A stretch of 64,000 nt of DNA from Colwellia sp. D2M02 (GCF_018860755.1 NZ_JAHKPW010000058.1:62001-126000); one strand, 5' to 3'. Positions 25,448 to 34,626 are shown, numbered from the stretch's first letter. Numbers and translations: made by a program. The notes: a model not told the origin generated them from the sequence alone.

Positions 25448-26914
25448 GTGAGAGCAAACGACCAATCATCCTCATCGTCAAATAAGAGCAAAGATAATGC
25501 TGTATCACAGCATATTCCAGTTAAAAATATTAAAATACACGGGCAAAAAAATACGGGCAAAGATCGTTACAAGCCGGGTGACCAAATTTATGTCCGTAAA
25601 GTCTCGGGCTTCTTTCAAAAACTAAGACAGCGCATGAATATAATCTTTTTTGCGGTGTTTGCGATTATTCCGTGGTTGCAATATAACGGGCAACAAGCGG
25701 TACTGTTTGATATTACAGAGCAGCGCTTTACCTTGTGGGGCTTAACATTATGGCCACAAGATTTGACGCTTTTAGCGTGGATTTTCATTTTTAGTGCCTT
25801 TTTACTGTTTTTTGTTACTACCTTTTTAGGGCGAGTTTGGTGTGGCTATATGTGTCCGCAAACCGTATGGACCTTCATTTTTATTTGGTTTGAAGAAAAA
25901 ATAGAGGGCACAGCTAATCAGCGTAGAAAGCTTGATAAGCAAAAAATGAATGCGAATAAGTTTATCAGAAAAGCTTTAAAGCATAGTGCTTGGCTATTTT
26001 TCTCGCTATTAACCGCAATGACCTTTGCCGGCTACTTTTCTCCAATGCAATCGTTGTTTATTGATACCTTCACTTTTAATACTTCTTTGGGGATGGCAGG
26101 TGTGCTCGCCTTTTTCGCGTTGGCAACATACGGTAATGCAGGCTGGATGAGAGAAACAGTTTGTTTACACATGTGTCCTTATGCGCGTTTTCAATCAGCA
26201 ATGTTTGATAAAGACACAGTAACGGTTTCTTATGACGCAGAGCGTGGTGAAGGCCGAGGTGCACGCGGGCGCAAAGAAGACCCTAAAGCGCTGGGCTTAG
26301 GTGATTGTATTGATTGTAACTTGTGTGTTGAGGTTTGCCCTACCGGTATAGATATTCGTAATGGTTTGCAGTACGAGTGTATTAATTGTGGTGCATGTGT
26401 TGATGCGTGTAATGGTGTTATGGATAAAATGAATTATGCTCGAGGGCTTATTCGTTATACCACCGAGCATGAGTTGAAGCATAAGAAGGTACATGTAGTA
26501 CGCGGCAAGTTAATTGGCTATGGCTTGTTACTGGTGATTATGAGTAGCATGCTGATTTTAGAAGTGGTTAACCGTGTGCCGCTATCATTAGACATTATTC
26601 GTGATAGAACAGAGCTAGCCAAAGAAAACTTTAATGGTGAAATTGAAAATGTTTTCACCTTGAAAATATTAAACATGTCACAAACCGATAACACTTATAA
26701 GTTGTCGGTCAGCGGGATAGAAAATACTCAATGGCATGGAGCACAAGAAATTACGGTTAAAGCAGCAACCGCATCTACTTTGCCAATTAGTATTTCAGTT
26801 GACCCTTATGATTTAAAAGGTTACATGACAGATATTACTTTTACCGTAGAACAAATAAATACCGACTCTGAGGTGAAGGTTGCGCAAGAAAGTCGCTTCT
26901 TCAATAAACGTTAA
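25448..26914 (+). CDS. ccoG: Cytochrome c oxidase accessory protein CcoG
   Basis: A 488-residue inner-membrane iron-sulfur protein (RdxA/FixG family) needed for assembly of cbb3-type cytochrome oxidase, where it is linked to copper reduction. Several membrane helices lie between residues 65 and 220, and a CGYMCPQTVW motif follows the third. Two [4Fe-4S] ferredoxin motifs are CIDCNLCVEVCP (from residue 287) and CINCGACVDACN (from 311). One more helix precedes a C-terminal periplasmic beta domain. The start is GTG at 25448 with AAGG seven bases upstream. The ccoNOPQ genes are not adjacent, so ccoG is separated from its usual operon. Its stop codon overlaps the next gene's ATG (TAATG). Confidence 0.95.
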   Translation: MRANDQSSSSSNKSKDNAVSQHIPVKNIKIHGQKNTGKDRYKPGDQIYVRKVSGFFQKLRQRMNIIFFAVFAIIPWLQYNGQQAVLFDITEQRFTLWGLTLWPQDLTLLAWIFIFSAFLLFFVTTFLGRVWCGYMCPQTVWTFIFIWFEEKIEGTANQRRKLDKQKMNANKFIRKALKHSAWLFFSLLTAMTFAGYFSPMQSLFIDTFTFNTSLGMAGVLAFFALATYGNAGWMRETVCLHMCPYARFQSAMFDKDTVTVSYDAERGEGRGARGRKEDPKALGLGDCIDCNLCVEVCPTGIDIRNGLQYECINCGACVDACNGVMDKMNYARGLIRYTTEHELKHKKVHVVRGKLIGYGLLLVIMSSMLILEVVNRVPLSLDIIRDRTELAKENFNGEIENVFTLKILNMSQTDNTYKLSVSGIENTQWHGAQEITVKAATASTLPISISVDPYDLKGYMTDITFTVEQINTDSEVKVAQESRFFNKR

Positions 26915-27891
26915 TGGCAGTATTTAGTTTTGAGTCACTATCACCTGATTTGATTATTGACGGTTTAGAAAGCGCAGGGTTTACGGTTGATAGTGGTTTG
27001 TTGGCGTTAAATAGCTATGAAAATCGTGTTTATCAATTTCATGATGATAACTTAGTTAAATACGTCACTAAATTTTATCGACCTCAGCGTTGGCAGCTAG
27101 CGCAAATACATGAAGAGCATGACTTTTCATTTGAGTTGGCTGAAGCTGAATTACCGATTGTTGCGCCACTTAAAGTTAACGGTAAAAGCTTGTTTGAATA
27201 CCAAGGTTATCATTTTGCGGTATTCCCTTGTCGAGGCGGTCGCATATTTGAAGTTGATAACTTAGACCAGCTTGAATGGATGGGTCGCTTTGTAGGGCGA
27301 ATTCACGCAGTGTCAGCGCAAAAACCATTTGTACACCGACCAAGTTTTACTTGTGATGAAATGCTGCTTGGGGCTCGTGAACAAATAGCGAGTTCGGGTT
27401 TTGTTAGCCAAGGCTTAGTAAAACCATTTTTTACTATTTTAGATCAAGTGATTACTGTTGCGACTGAGCAGTATCAACCACGTAATCAAATTAGGCTACA
27501 TGGTGACTGCCATGCAGGTAATATTTTGTGGCGTGACGAAGGACCACACTTTGTTGATTTAGACGATTGTCGAACGGGTCCTGCCATTCAAGACTTGTGG
27601 ATGATGCTCTCGGGTGACCGACAAGATAAATTGTTACAACTTGATACCCTATTAATGGGTTATGAAGAGTTCTTTACGTTTGATAATAGTGAGTTACTTT
27701 TGATAGAATCACTACGTACTATGCGTGTGGTTAATTATATGGCATGGTTATGTAAACGCTGGTCAGATCCTGCTTTTCCACAAAATTTTCCTTGGTTTAA
27801 TACCGAGAAATATTGGGAGCAGCAAATATTAATGCTTAAAGAACAAATGTCGGCATTACAACAGCCACCGTTAAGCTTACAAAACTTTTAA
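26914..27891 (+). CDS. srkA: Stress response kinase A (YihE/RdoA)
   Basis: A 325-residue aminoglycoside-phosphotransferase-fold Ser/Thr kinase that counters stress-induced cell death in E. coli. The catalytic loop reads LHGDCHAGNILW (around residue 197) and the metal-binding segment FVDLDDCRTGPAIQDLWMM. The ATP-lysine region is VKYVTKFYRP near residue 50. Length matches the family. Translation is coupled to ccoG by a TAATG overlap. As in E. coli, where srkA (yihE) precedes dsbA, dsbA follows downstream on the same strand, although here about 160 bases separate them. The combination of ccoG and srkA in one unit is the local variation. Confidence 0.93.
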   Translation: MAVFSFESLSPDLIIDGLESAGFTVDSGLLALNSYENRVYQFHDDNLVKYVTKFYRPQRWQLAQIHEEHDFSFELAEAELPIVAPLKVNGKSLFEYQGYHFAVFPCRGGRIFEVDNLDQLEWMGRFVGRIHAVSAQKPFVHRPSFTCDEMLLGAREQIASSGFVSQGLVKPFFTILDQVITVATEQYQPRNQIRLHGDCHAGNILWRDEGPHFVDLDDCRTGPAIQDLWMMLSGDRQDKLLQLDTLLMGYEEFFTFDNSELLLIESLRTMRVVNYMAWLCKRWSDPAFPQNFPWFNTEKYWEQQILMLKEQMSALQQPPLSLQNF

Positions 27892-28054
27892 TCCGTTATA
27901 CTCATAAGTTTTATTGGGAGGCAAACCTTAGTAAATAAGCCTTGAGAGTATAGTTTGATAAAAGCTTTGCGGCAGGCAAAAAAACAGAGTTAGTAATATA
28001 AAATTAAGACAATAAACTAACATAGATTACATTAAAGAATCCTTAGGAAGTAAA

Positions 28055-28702
28055 ATGAATAAATTTTTCAAACCGTTTTTAGCACTATTAGTACCATTGT
28101 TTGCTGTTTCAATTACTGCTTGTGCAGAGCAATATACTGAAGGCAAGCAATATACGAAAGTTAATGAAACTATCTCAACTAAAAAAGAAGTACGTGAATA
28201 CTTCTCGGTATATTGTGGACATTGCTTTAAATTTGAACCATTTATGCATGACTTAAAAAAGAGCTTGCCAGACGGTACTACGTTCGAACGTAATCATGTC
28301 GATTTTTTACCTGGTGCGAGCCCTAAAATTCAACAAATATTAACTAAGGCGACTGTTGTTGCTGAACAATTTGATAATACCGATAAACTTATTGGTGCGC
28401 TGTTTAATTATATTCATGTACAGCGTGCTGTTATTACTTCTGAAAAAGACGTACGCAATATATTTGTGCTTAATGGCGCCGATGGTGAAAAGTTTGATAA
28501 GTTAATGAAAAGTTTTAGTGTTAATAGCCAAACTAACTTATTAAAGAAAAAACAAGAAAATATGAGCGCTAAACGTGCGTTAACTGGCGTGCCTACTATT
28601 ATCGTTAATGGTAAATACCGTGTTAACCCTAAAGAATTAGATACTAGTAACTTTCAAGAAGACTATAAGAACCTTGTTAAGCACCTTTTAACATTAGATT
28701 AA
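28055..28702 (+). CDS. dsbA: Thiol:disulfide interchange protein DsbA
   Basis: A 215-residue periplasmic thiol oxidase that introduces disulfide bonds into exported proteins. A signal peptide (residues 1-24) probably ends ITACA, with mature EQYTEGKQY aligning to the start of mature E. coli DsbA. The active site is C54-G-H-C57, whereas canonical DsbA has CPHC. The cis-proline loop GVPTIIVNG is intact. ITAC resembles a weak lipobox, but the alignment supports ordinary signal peptidase cleavage. It follows srkA, as in E. coli, and a terminator comes 34 bases after the stop. The DNA after CCTTAGGAAG shows a good ribosome-binding site. DsbB is not in the window. Confidence 0.94.
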   Translation: MNKFFKPFLALLVPLFAVSITACAEQYTEGKQYTKVNETISTKKEVREYFSVYCGHCFKFEPFMHDLKKSLPDGTTFERNHVDFLPGASPKIQQILTKATVVAEQFDNTDKLIGALFNYIHVQRAVITSEKDVRNIFVLNGADGEKFDKLMKSFSVNSQTNLLKKKQENMSAKRALTGVPTIIVNGKYRVNPKELDTSNFQEDYKNLVKHLLTLD

Positions 28703-28735
28703 TAGTTAAGTTACTTAGGTAAATGTATGACCTAT

Positions 28736-28764
28736 AAAAGCGCGATACTATCGCGCTTTTTTTA
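28736..28764. terminator. Terminator between dsbA and degS
   Basis: AAAAGCGCGA and TCGCGCTTTT pair around TACTA, followed by more T residues. The genes converge here, and the hairpin works on both strands. Confidence 0.88.
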
Positions 28765-28774
28765 TACTCTTAAT

Positions 28775-29845
28775 TTAGCCTTTAAATTCTAAAATGGTCA
28801 CTACAACTTCTATTGCTTTACTATGACGGTAAATCTTAAACACTAAGTCGGTATTAGGTGGAGTTTCTGCAATAATATCTAAGGCTTGGTTAATGCTATG
28901 AATAGGTTGATTGCCTATTTGATAAACAATATCACCAGCTTTGATGTTAGCAATATCTGCAGGGCCATTTTCAATCACTTCGCCAATAACAAAGCCACCA
29001 ATATCTACGCGGTAATTATCAACAGAAATGCCTAACCAACCTCGTACCACTTTACCGTTTTCAATAATCTGACGCATTACTTTATAAGCGAGTTGATAAG
29101 GAACAGCAAAGAAAATCCCTTGAATATTAAGTTGAGGATCAGATTGAGTAAATTTACGTGAGTTAATGCCAACCAGTATGCCGTTGCTGTTAATTAACGC
29201 ACCACCTGAGTTACCTTCATTAATAGCAGCATCCATTTGTAAAAACTCTAAATAGCTGGTGTTACTTAAGCCATTTCGCCCTGTGGCGCTAATAATACCT
29301 TGAGTAACGGTTTGACCTAGATTTAGTGGGTTGCCGATAGCTAAAACGATATCTCCCGCGAGTGAACTTTGATTAGGCTTTTGCGCTATAACGGGTAAGT
29401 TGTCGGCGTTTACGCGCAATACAGCTAAATCGGTATGTTGATCAAAGCCAATGAGTTCCGCAGGTAATAGTTGTCCGTCTTGTAGAACAACTTTAATAAG
29501 ATCAGCCTGCTGAATAACATGTAGGTTAGTTAAAATAAAGCCTCTTGCATCCATAATAACACCAGAGCCTAAGCGGGTGCTTTTACGCGCTTGCCTACCG
29601 TACCTTGGGTTAACCTCTATCTTTTCAGAGTAAATGTTAACCACAGAAGGGCTAGCGATACTTACCGCTTTTGCAAAAGATAAGGGAGCTTGCTCGCTAT
29701 TATCACTTTTAAAAAATGTGCTGATAAAAGCACTACTATGTAGACCTGGTGCAATACTAGGAAATAGTATTAATAACAATACAGCTAATGCTACACCATA
29801 ACTAATACCGCTAAGTATATATTTTAATAACGAAAATAATTTCAA
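28775..29845 (-). CDS. degS: Periplasmic serine endoprotease DegS
   Basis: A 356-residue trypsin-fold protease anchored in the inner membrane. DegS senses misfolded outer-membrane proteins through its PDZ domain and cuts the anti-sigma factor RseA to release sigma-E. A transmembrane helix lies near residues 8-33. The catalytic triad is H109 (LTNLHVI), D139 (HTDLAVL) and S213 (GNSGGAL). One C-terminal PDZ domain runs from about residue 255. It follows degQ on the same strand but is separated from it by a strong terminator, so it probably has its own promoter in the short intergenic region. The rseA and rpoE genes are not in the window. Confidence 0.93.
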   Translation of the reverse strand: MKLFSLLKYILSGISYGVALAVLLLILFPSIAPGLHSSAFISTFFKSDNSEQAPLSFAKAVSIASPSVVNIYSEKIEVNPRYGRQARKSTRLGSGVIMDARGFILTNLHVIQQADLIKVVLQDGQLLPAELIGFDQHTDLAVLRVNADNLPVIAQKPNQSSLAGDIVLAIGNPLNLGQTVTQGIISATGRNGLSNTSYLEFLQMDAAINEGNSGGALINSNGILVGINSRKFTQSDPQLNIQGIFFAVPYQLAYKVMRQIIENGKVVRGWLGISVDNYRVDIGGFVIGEVIENGPADIANIKAGDIVYQIGNQPIHSINQALDIIAETPPNTDLVFKIYRHSKAIEVVVTILEFKG

Positions 29846-29890
29846 AGTACAACTCTTTTTAGTGAGTGATTAATGTCAGAAGTGTAACAC

Positions 29891-29937
29891 AAAAAAAACC
29901 GATTACTTGACCTGTATGGTCATCATAATCGGCTTTT
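29891..29937 (-). terminator. Terminator between degQ and degS
   Basis: CCGATTA/TAATCGG (29899-29905 with 29926-29932) encloses a second pairing TGACC/GGTCA. In the minus-strand RNA this hairpin is followed by eight U residues. It ends degQ transcription before degS. Confidence 0.85.
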
Positions 29938-29975
29938 CTAATTTATTGCTACCGATAATTATCGGCGTTTTCAAC

Positions 29976-31331
29976 TTAGCGAATCATTAAATATTGGGCA
30001 TGGTTATCACGAATGATATTTAACGCTAAAACCCCATCCTTGTCTTTTAGATAATCACGTAATTGCGCAATATTTTTAATACGGCTACGGTTAATACCTG
30101 TGATTAAATCTCCTGACTTTAACCCTGCCATTTGTGCAGGAGAGCCTTGCGCTACCTCTTCAATGATAATACCTTTGTTGTTTTTATCATTTTCAAGTTT
30201 TGCACCTTCGAGCATACGGTGAATACTCTCTGCTGCAATATTACTGCCTTCAGATTGTTTTAATTTCACGGTAAAGGTTTTCTTATCACCATCACGAATA
30301 ACGGTTAATTTAACCTTTTTATTAGCGCCGATTGAGCTTATTTTTGCGCGTAACTCAAAGAAGGTACGTATATTTTTACCGTTAAGCTCAACAATAACAT
30401 CACCTGCTTTTATACCAGCTTCATCAGCTGCTGAGCCAGGAACAACTTGTTCAACAAAGCTACCTTGGCTGCTTTTAAGTTCCATTGCTTGCGCAATGTC
30501 ATTATTAACACTACGCCCAGCAACCCCTAAAATACCGCGGCGTACTTCACCAAACTCAATAATTTGCTGAACTAGGTTGTTCATCATATTACTTGGAATG
30601 GCAAAGCCAATACCAACATTACCACCACCTGGGCCTAAAATAGCGGTATTTATACCAATAAGTTCACCGCGTAAGTTCACTAAAGCGCCACCTGAATTAC
30701 CACTATTAATAGCCGCATCGGTTTGAATGAAATCTTCAAAGTTTTCAATATTTAAATTGCTGCGACCTAGCGCACTGACAATACCCGAGGTAACGGTTTG
30801 ACCTAAGCCAAATGGGCTACCAATAGCAACGGTGAAATCGCCAACACGTAATTCATCAGAGTCAGCTAACTTAATTTCACTGAGTTTATCGGCCTCAATT
30901 TGTAATAATGCTATATCACTTTCAGCATCACTACCGAGTTTTTTAGCGGTTAACTGACGACCGTCTTTAAGTGTAATAAGAATTTCATCAGCATTTTCAA
31001 TAACGTGATTGTTGGTAACAATGTAGCCTTTATCGCTATCAATAATTACCCCTGAGCCTAAACCTCTAAAGGGGCGCTGTTGTGCTTGGTTAGGGTTACG
31101 ATTACCAAAGAAAAATTGAAAAGCCTCTGGTACATTCTGCTGTTTGACTTTATGGGTACCTTTAACGGATATGCTAACAACAGCCGGTGTGGCATGTTCT
31201 AGCATTGGCGCCAAACTTGGCATGGTTTGTCCATCTACAGAGGTTGGCCATGCGGCAACGGCAGGTAAACTAGAAAGTGCCATGGTTGAAGAAAGTAAAG
31301 CGGCACTTATTGCAAGGGATAGTTTTTTCAT
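29976..31331 (-). CDS. degQ: Periplasmic Do-like serine protease/chaperone (DegQ/DegP family)
   Basis: A 451-residue periplasmic protease with signal peptide (residues 1-27, ending PAVAA) that degrades or refolds damaged exported proteins. The triad is H109 (VTNNHVI), D139 (ESDIAL) and S213 (GNSGGAL). Two PDZ domains follow (from about 258 and 365), ending in IRDNHAQYLMIR. The short LA-loop (NVPEAFQFFFGNRNPNQAQ) and the total length favour DegQ over DegP. degS lies immediately downstream, as in E. coli degQ-degS, and zapG upstream, also as in E. coli (yhcB-degQ-degS). This synteny strengthens all three names. Confidence 0.93.
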   Translation of the reverse strand: MKKLSLAISAALLSSTMALSSLPAVAAWPTSVDGQTMPSLAPMLEHATPAVVSISVKGTHKVKQQNVPEAFQFFFGNRNPNQAQQRPFRGLGSGVIIDSDKGYIVTNNHVIENADEILITLKDGRQLTAKKLGSDAESDIALLQIEADKLSEIKLADSDELRVGDFTVAIGSPFGLGQTVTSGIVSALGRSNLNIENFEDFIQTDAAINSGNSGGALVNLRGELIGINTAILGPGGGNVGIGFAIPSNMMNNLVQQIIEFGEVRRGILGVAGRSVNNDIAQAMELKSSQGSFVEQVVPGSAADEAGIKAGDVIVELNGKNIRTFFELRAKISSIGANKKVKLTVIRDGDKKTFTVKLKQSEGSNIAAESIHRMLEGAKLENDKNNKGIIIEEVAQGSPAQMAGLKSGDLITGINRSRIKNIAQLRDYLKDKDGVLALNIIRDNHAQYLMIR

Positions 31332-31441
31332 AATTAAGCGTTCTCCGAAAAATTAACAACTGGATGATTACTAGGTCAAACAGCAACCTAGTTATTACAC
31401 CCTGAAATAGACTAAGCAGAAAGGCTTTAGTTCAGTTTTCG

Positions 31442-31897
31442 CTACTTTGCAGTTGTAACAGTTTGTGTATTATCTGCAAATAAACCACTCGGGTTTCCTG
31501 AGTAATCTAGCGGGGCTTCAGTAACTTCTTCTTGAGATTTACTGTCGCCTTTAGGGTGTCTTAAGTTAGCCGTTTGTGCCAATTGTTGCTGTGTTTCAAC
31601 CGAGAAAAAAGGCATATTTTCTACATCAACATGAGTTGCTTGTTGTAACAGCTGTGTACTCTCATGCATTTGCTTCATAGCCGTTTGGCAGGTGCTATTC
31701 ATTCGCTCTAACAGTTTTGCTGAGTTGGCTAAATGGTCGGCAACGTCTAATTTATATTGCTCTAATGCAGCTTCACTTTTAGTCGCTTGATCAACTAACT
31801 TACGTTGCTCTTTACTTGATGAAGAAAGCAAACGGTTGGCAAAAAAACCAATAATACCACCTGCAACTAATGAGGCTAAAATGATGAGTTCATTCAT
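31442..31897 (-). CDS. zapG: Cell-division/envelope protein ZapG (YhcB, DUF1043)
   Basis: A 151-residue protein of the YhcB/DUF1043 family with a single N-terminal transmembrane helix (ELIILASLVAGGIIGFFANRLL) followed by a long coiled coil (about residues 30-90) and a low-complexity tail. In E. coli, YhcB/ZapG is an inner-membrane protein linked to divisome function and envelope synthesis. It precedes degQ and diverges from zapE, the order seen in enterobacteria. Residues FFxNRxL just after the helix are typical of the family. Confidence 0.9.
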   Translation of the reverse strand: MNELIILASLVAGGIIGFFANRLLSSSSKEQRKLVDQATKSEAALEQYKLDVADHLANSAKLLERMNSTCQTAMKQMHESTQLLQQATHVDVENMPFFSVETQQQLAQTANLRHPKGDSKSQEEVTEAPLDYSGNPSGLFADNTQTVTTAK

Positions 31898-32145
31898 AAA
31901 TGTACCTTACCTTGTTTTAGAAAAATGAGTGAAAAAATAACATTATACCCATTCCCTGTATTTTAGTATGTAAATTGCGAGTTAATGCAACCAGGGAACT
32001 AATTTAATGGACTTGGTATTATGATAGTTTACAATACTATCAAGCGTATTTGCTCATTATTTCTCTGAGTATTTTTAAGATATCTTGGCAAAATTTTCGA
32101 TTTCAAGCGAAAAGATTATCAGTTTTACATAAAAATAGGTTTTAT

Positions 32146-33261
32146 ATGATCCCACTTTCACCTCTTGATAAATATAAACAAGATTTACTTAAAGATGATT
32201 TTCTTTTTGATGCCGCACAAGAAAATGCAGTAAAGCATTTACAGCGCTTATTTGAAGATTTGCAGAATAAGCCTGTGGAAGTGGCTGGTTTTAAAAAAAT
32301 CATGAGTCAGTGGAAAAAAATTTACAGCAAAGCAGAAGTTAAGCCTATCAAAGGGGTTTACTTTTATGGCGGTGTTGGTCGAGGAAAAACCTATTTAGTT
32401 GATACATTTTTTGACTGTCTACCTTTTCAAAATAAAATGCGTGTGCATTTTCATCGCTTTATGCACAGAGTACATCAAGAGCTAAAAGGGCTTTCAGGGC
32501 AGTCTGATCCATTAAAAATTATCGCGAAAAAATTCTCAAAAGAAACACGGATCATTTGTTTTGATGAATTTTTTGTTTCAGATATTACTGATGCGATGAT
32601 TTTAGGCGGTTTGTTTGAAGAGTTGTTTGCGCACAACGTAATTTTAGTGGCAACTTCAAATATTGTTCCTGACGAGTTATACCGTAATGGTTTACAGCGA
32701 GAACGTTTTTTACCTGCAATTCGTTTGATTAACGAACATACCGAGGTGGTTAATGTTGATAGTGGCGTTGATTACCGTTTGCGTACTTTAGAACAGGCCG
32801 AAATTTATCATTATCCGTTAGATGATAAGGCGACTAAAAATTTGCAACATTACTTTAAGCAACTTTCTAGCGAGAATGCCACTGTTGGGCAGAGCATGGA
32901 AATTAATAACCGTGAACTGGAGACGGTTATGCTAAGTGATGGCATTGCTTACTTTGACTTTGCAGTGCTTTGTGAAAGTGCCCGTAGCCAAGGCGACTAT
33001 ATGGAAATAAGTCAATTATGTCATACGGTATTATTAGCTAATGTTAAACAAATGGGCGTTGACAGTGACGATAGTACCAGGCGCTTTATTGCTTTGGTTG
33101 ATGAGTTTTACGAGCGTCACGTTAAACTTATTATCTCAGCCGAAGTTGCATTAGAAGCGTTATACAGTGGTGGGCGTTTAGCCTTTGAATTTAAACGTTG
33201 TTTAAGTCGCTTGCAAGAAATGCAATCTCACGATTATTTAGCAAGTGAGCACTTACCTTAA
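32146..33261 (+). CDS. zapE: Cell division ATPase ZapE (AFG1-like)
   Basis: A 371-residue AAA+-type ATPase of the AFG1/ZapE family, associated with FtsZ during constriction under stress conditions. Walker A is GGVGRGKT (residues 75-82) and Walker B is IICFDEFFVSD. HRFMHRVHQEL and LVATSNIVPDELYRNGLQRERF are family signatures. I place the start at 32146, MIPLSPLDKY, which matches related proteins; the open frame reaches back to 32050, but the extra 32 residues are basic and hydrophobic with no homology I recognise. It diverges from zapG. The following intergenic region has several repeats. Confidence 0.93.
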   Translation: MIPLSPLDKYKQDLLKDDFLFDAAQENAVKHLQRLFEDLQNKPVEVAGFKKIMSQWKKIYSKAEVKPIKGVYFYGGVGRGKTYLVDTFFDCLPFQNKMRVHFHRFMHRVHQELKGLSGQSDPLKIIAKKFSKETRIICFDEFFVSDITDAMILGGLFEELFAHNVILVATSNIVPDELYRNGLQRERFLPAIRLINEHTEVVNVDSGVDYRLRTLEQAEIYHYPLDDKATKNLQHYFKQLSSENATVGQSMEINNRELETVMLSDGIAYFDFAVLCESARSQGDYMEISQLCHTVLLANVKQMGVDSDDSTRRFIALVDEFYERHVKLIISAEVALEALYSGGRLAFEFKRCLSRLQEMQSHDYLASEHLP

Positions 33262-33340
33262 CGCTATTTCACTTTATAGCCATAGCAGGTTAGCGGGTAC
33301 ATCCGCTTATGTAACCATATACGGTTTAATAGATATGGTT

Positions 33341-33398
33341 ACAAATTGAAATATCAACAAAATCACTTTTTATTTGTTAAGCCGAGCTTAAATTAAGT
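33341..33398. repeat. Short form of the dispersed repeat
   Basis: It consists of ACAAATTGAAATATCAACAA, nine bases, then ATTTGTTAAGCCGAGCTTAA. Both parts recur at 33427 and 33571, where they flank a long palindrome. The ends ACAAAT and ATTTGT are inverted. Confidence 0.75.
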
Positions 33399-33423
33399 AA
33401 CCTGAACTCGGTTTAAGAAGTAT

Positions 33424-33579
33424 TTAACAAATTGAAATATCAGCAAAAATTATTCTTCAGAATCTCTAGCTTGATAGTTTTTCTTAATTCAAGGTAAATT
33501 TCGCGTCAATAGCTGGCCTATTGCAAGTAAATTTAACGAAGAAGTTAGGAAAAATAGCTGCTAGAGAAACATTTGTTAA
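33424..33579. mobile_element. MITE-like palindromic element
   Basis: It is bounded by TTAACAAAT (33424-33432) and its exact inverse ATTTGTTAA (33571-33579). Inside is a 105-bp imperfect palindrome (33463-33567) from TCTCTAGC to GCTAGAGA, whose arms AGTTTTTCTTAATTC and GAAGTTAGGAAAAAT-type segments pair across the centre AATAGCTGGCCTATT. It has no coding capacity. The form is that of a non-autonomous inverted-repeat element or large REP-type repeat. Transposition has not been shown. Confidence 0.6.
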
Positions 33580-33614
33580 GCCGAGCTCAGGTTAACTAAT
33601 ATTACTGAGCTATA

Positions 33615-33652
33615 AAAAAGCCTTAATTGTACTGATTCAATTAAGGCTTTGT
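33615..33652 (-). terminator. Terminator after cnoX
   Basis: AAAGCCTTAATTG (33617-33629) and CAATTAAGGCTTT (33638-33650) form a perfect 13-bp stem. In the minus-strand RNA a U-run follows. Confidence 0.85.
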
Positions 33653-33666
33653 GTGTGCTTTATAGC

Positions 33667-34527
33667 TTAATACATTAAGGTATAAAGTTTGCGACGGTAT
33701 TTGGTGGCAAGTAAATCTCCATCGGGCAATGACTTTAATATATCAAGTAATAACTCTCGGCTTTTTACCGCTGAATTACTGCCATCATCGTTAATAGTGC
33801 CACCAGCACGAACTAAATTAAACAGTAGTGCCAGTGCCTCTTCATTACGATTAACTTGGTTATACTGAGCAGCAAGTTGTTGCGTTAATACAGCATCGTC
33901 AGGGTTATTTTTTAACTGTGTTTCTAATGCTTGTATTTCAGGCGAGTTAGCGGCTTCGTCAGCTAATTCAAGCTTGGCAATTAGTGCTTTGTAATAGCTG
34001 TCTTGATCTGCCATTAAAATACTATCAAGCAGTGCTCTTGCTTCGTCATTTTTACCGCTTTGCAATAAAACGTCAGCGAGCACTAATTTAATATCTGCAC
34101 GTTCATTGTTTTCTTGGTAAGCCTGACTTATGGCTTGTAGTGCATCAGCGAGTTTATTTTCAATTAAAAAAGTCTGTGCCTGTTGTAGTAATAAATCTTC
34201 AGCTTTAGGCAGGTATTTATCTAAAAATGCCGCAATAGTCGTTTCTTCTTGAGGGCCAGAAAGCCCGTCAAGTGGTTGGCTATCCTTCACTAAAATAGCG
34301 GTAGGTAAACCTTGAATACCAAATTGCTGGGCAATTTGACCTTGGCTTTGACAGTCAACACTTGCTAATAAGATATGATCTGTAAAAGGGGCTACTTTAG
34401 TGGCAAGCGCATCGCGCAACGTAATACTCTCAGGGACTTGCTCAGCCCAAAAGCTAACTAACACAAGTTTGTTTTTTGATTCATCAATAATAACTTGTTG
34501 AAAATTTTCTAGGGTGATTTCAATCAT
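33667..34527 (-). CDS. cnoX: Chaperedoxin CnoX (YbbN): thioredoxin domain plus TPR
   Basis: A 286-residue protein with an N-terminal thioredoxin fold (about 1-105) and a C-terminal TPR region (about 115-286), the CnoX/YbbN architecture. CnoX holds unfolded proteins and passes them to GroEL and DnaK. The thioredoxin active-site loop reads FWAEQVPESI, with no cysteine where thioredoxins have CxxC, and the E. coli protein likewise has lost the classical motif (SQHC). The cis-proline is kept in GLPTAIL. I choose the ATG at 34527; an in-frame GTG at 34551 would add eight residues and is not excluded. The gene is followed by a strong terminator. Confidence 0.88.
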   Translation of the reverse strand: MIEITLENFQQVIIDESKNKLVLVSFWAEQVPESITLRDALATKVAPFTDHILLASVDCQSQGQIAQQFGIQGLPTAILVKDSQPLDGLSGPQEETTIAAFLDKYLPKAEDLLLQQAQTFLIENKLADALQAISQAYQENNERADIKLVLADVLLQSGKNDEARALLDSILMADQDSYYKALIAKLELADEAANSPEIQALETQLKNNPDDAVLTQQLAAQYNQVNRNEEALALLFNLVRAGGTINDDGSNSAVKSRELLLDILKSLPDGDLLATKYRRKLYTLMY

Positions 34528-34626
34528 ATTTGTATTCACGGTATATCCCACTTATGGTTTCGTTTAGTCTCTATATGCGTCTATATAGCAATTTCTCAAG
34601 GGAAGTCACGGTTAAAAGTTTAGTCA

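Larger units (their letters stand above)
33262..33666. other. Intergenic region with repeats between zapE and cnoX
   Basis: This stretch of about 405 bases has no gene. In order it holds a perfect 10-bp inverted repeat (33311-33320 with 33333-33342), a short repeat pair ACAAATTGAAATATCA / ATTTGTTAAGCCGAG (33341-33389), a reversed copy CTGAACTCGGTTTAAG (33401-33416), a palindromic element (33424-33579) and the cnoX terminator. See the separate repeat entries. Confidence 0.8.

Noticed and set aside
28055-28126. DsbA as a lipoprotein because of ITAC near residue 23
   Set aside because: The lipobox match is poor and the residues after ACA align with the mature start of soluble DsbA.
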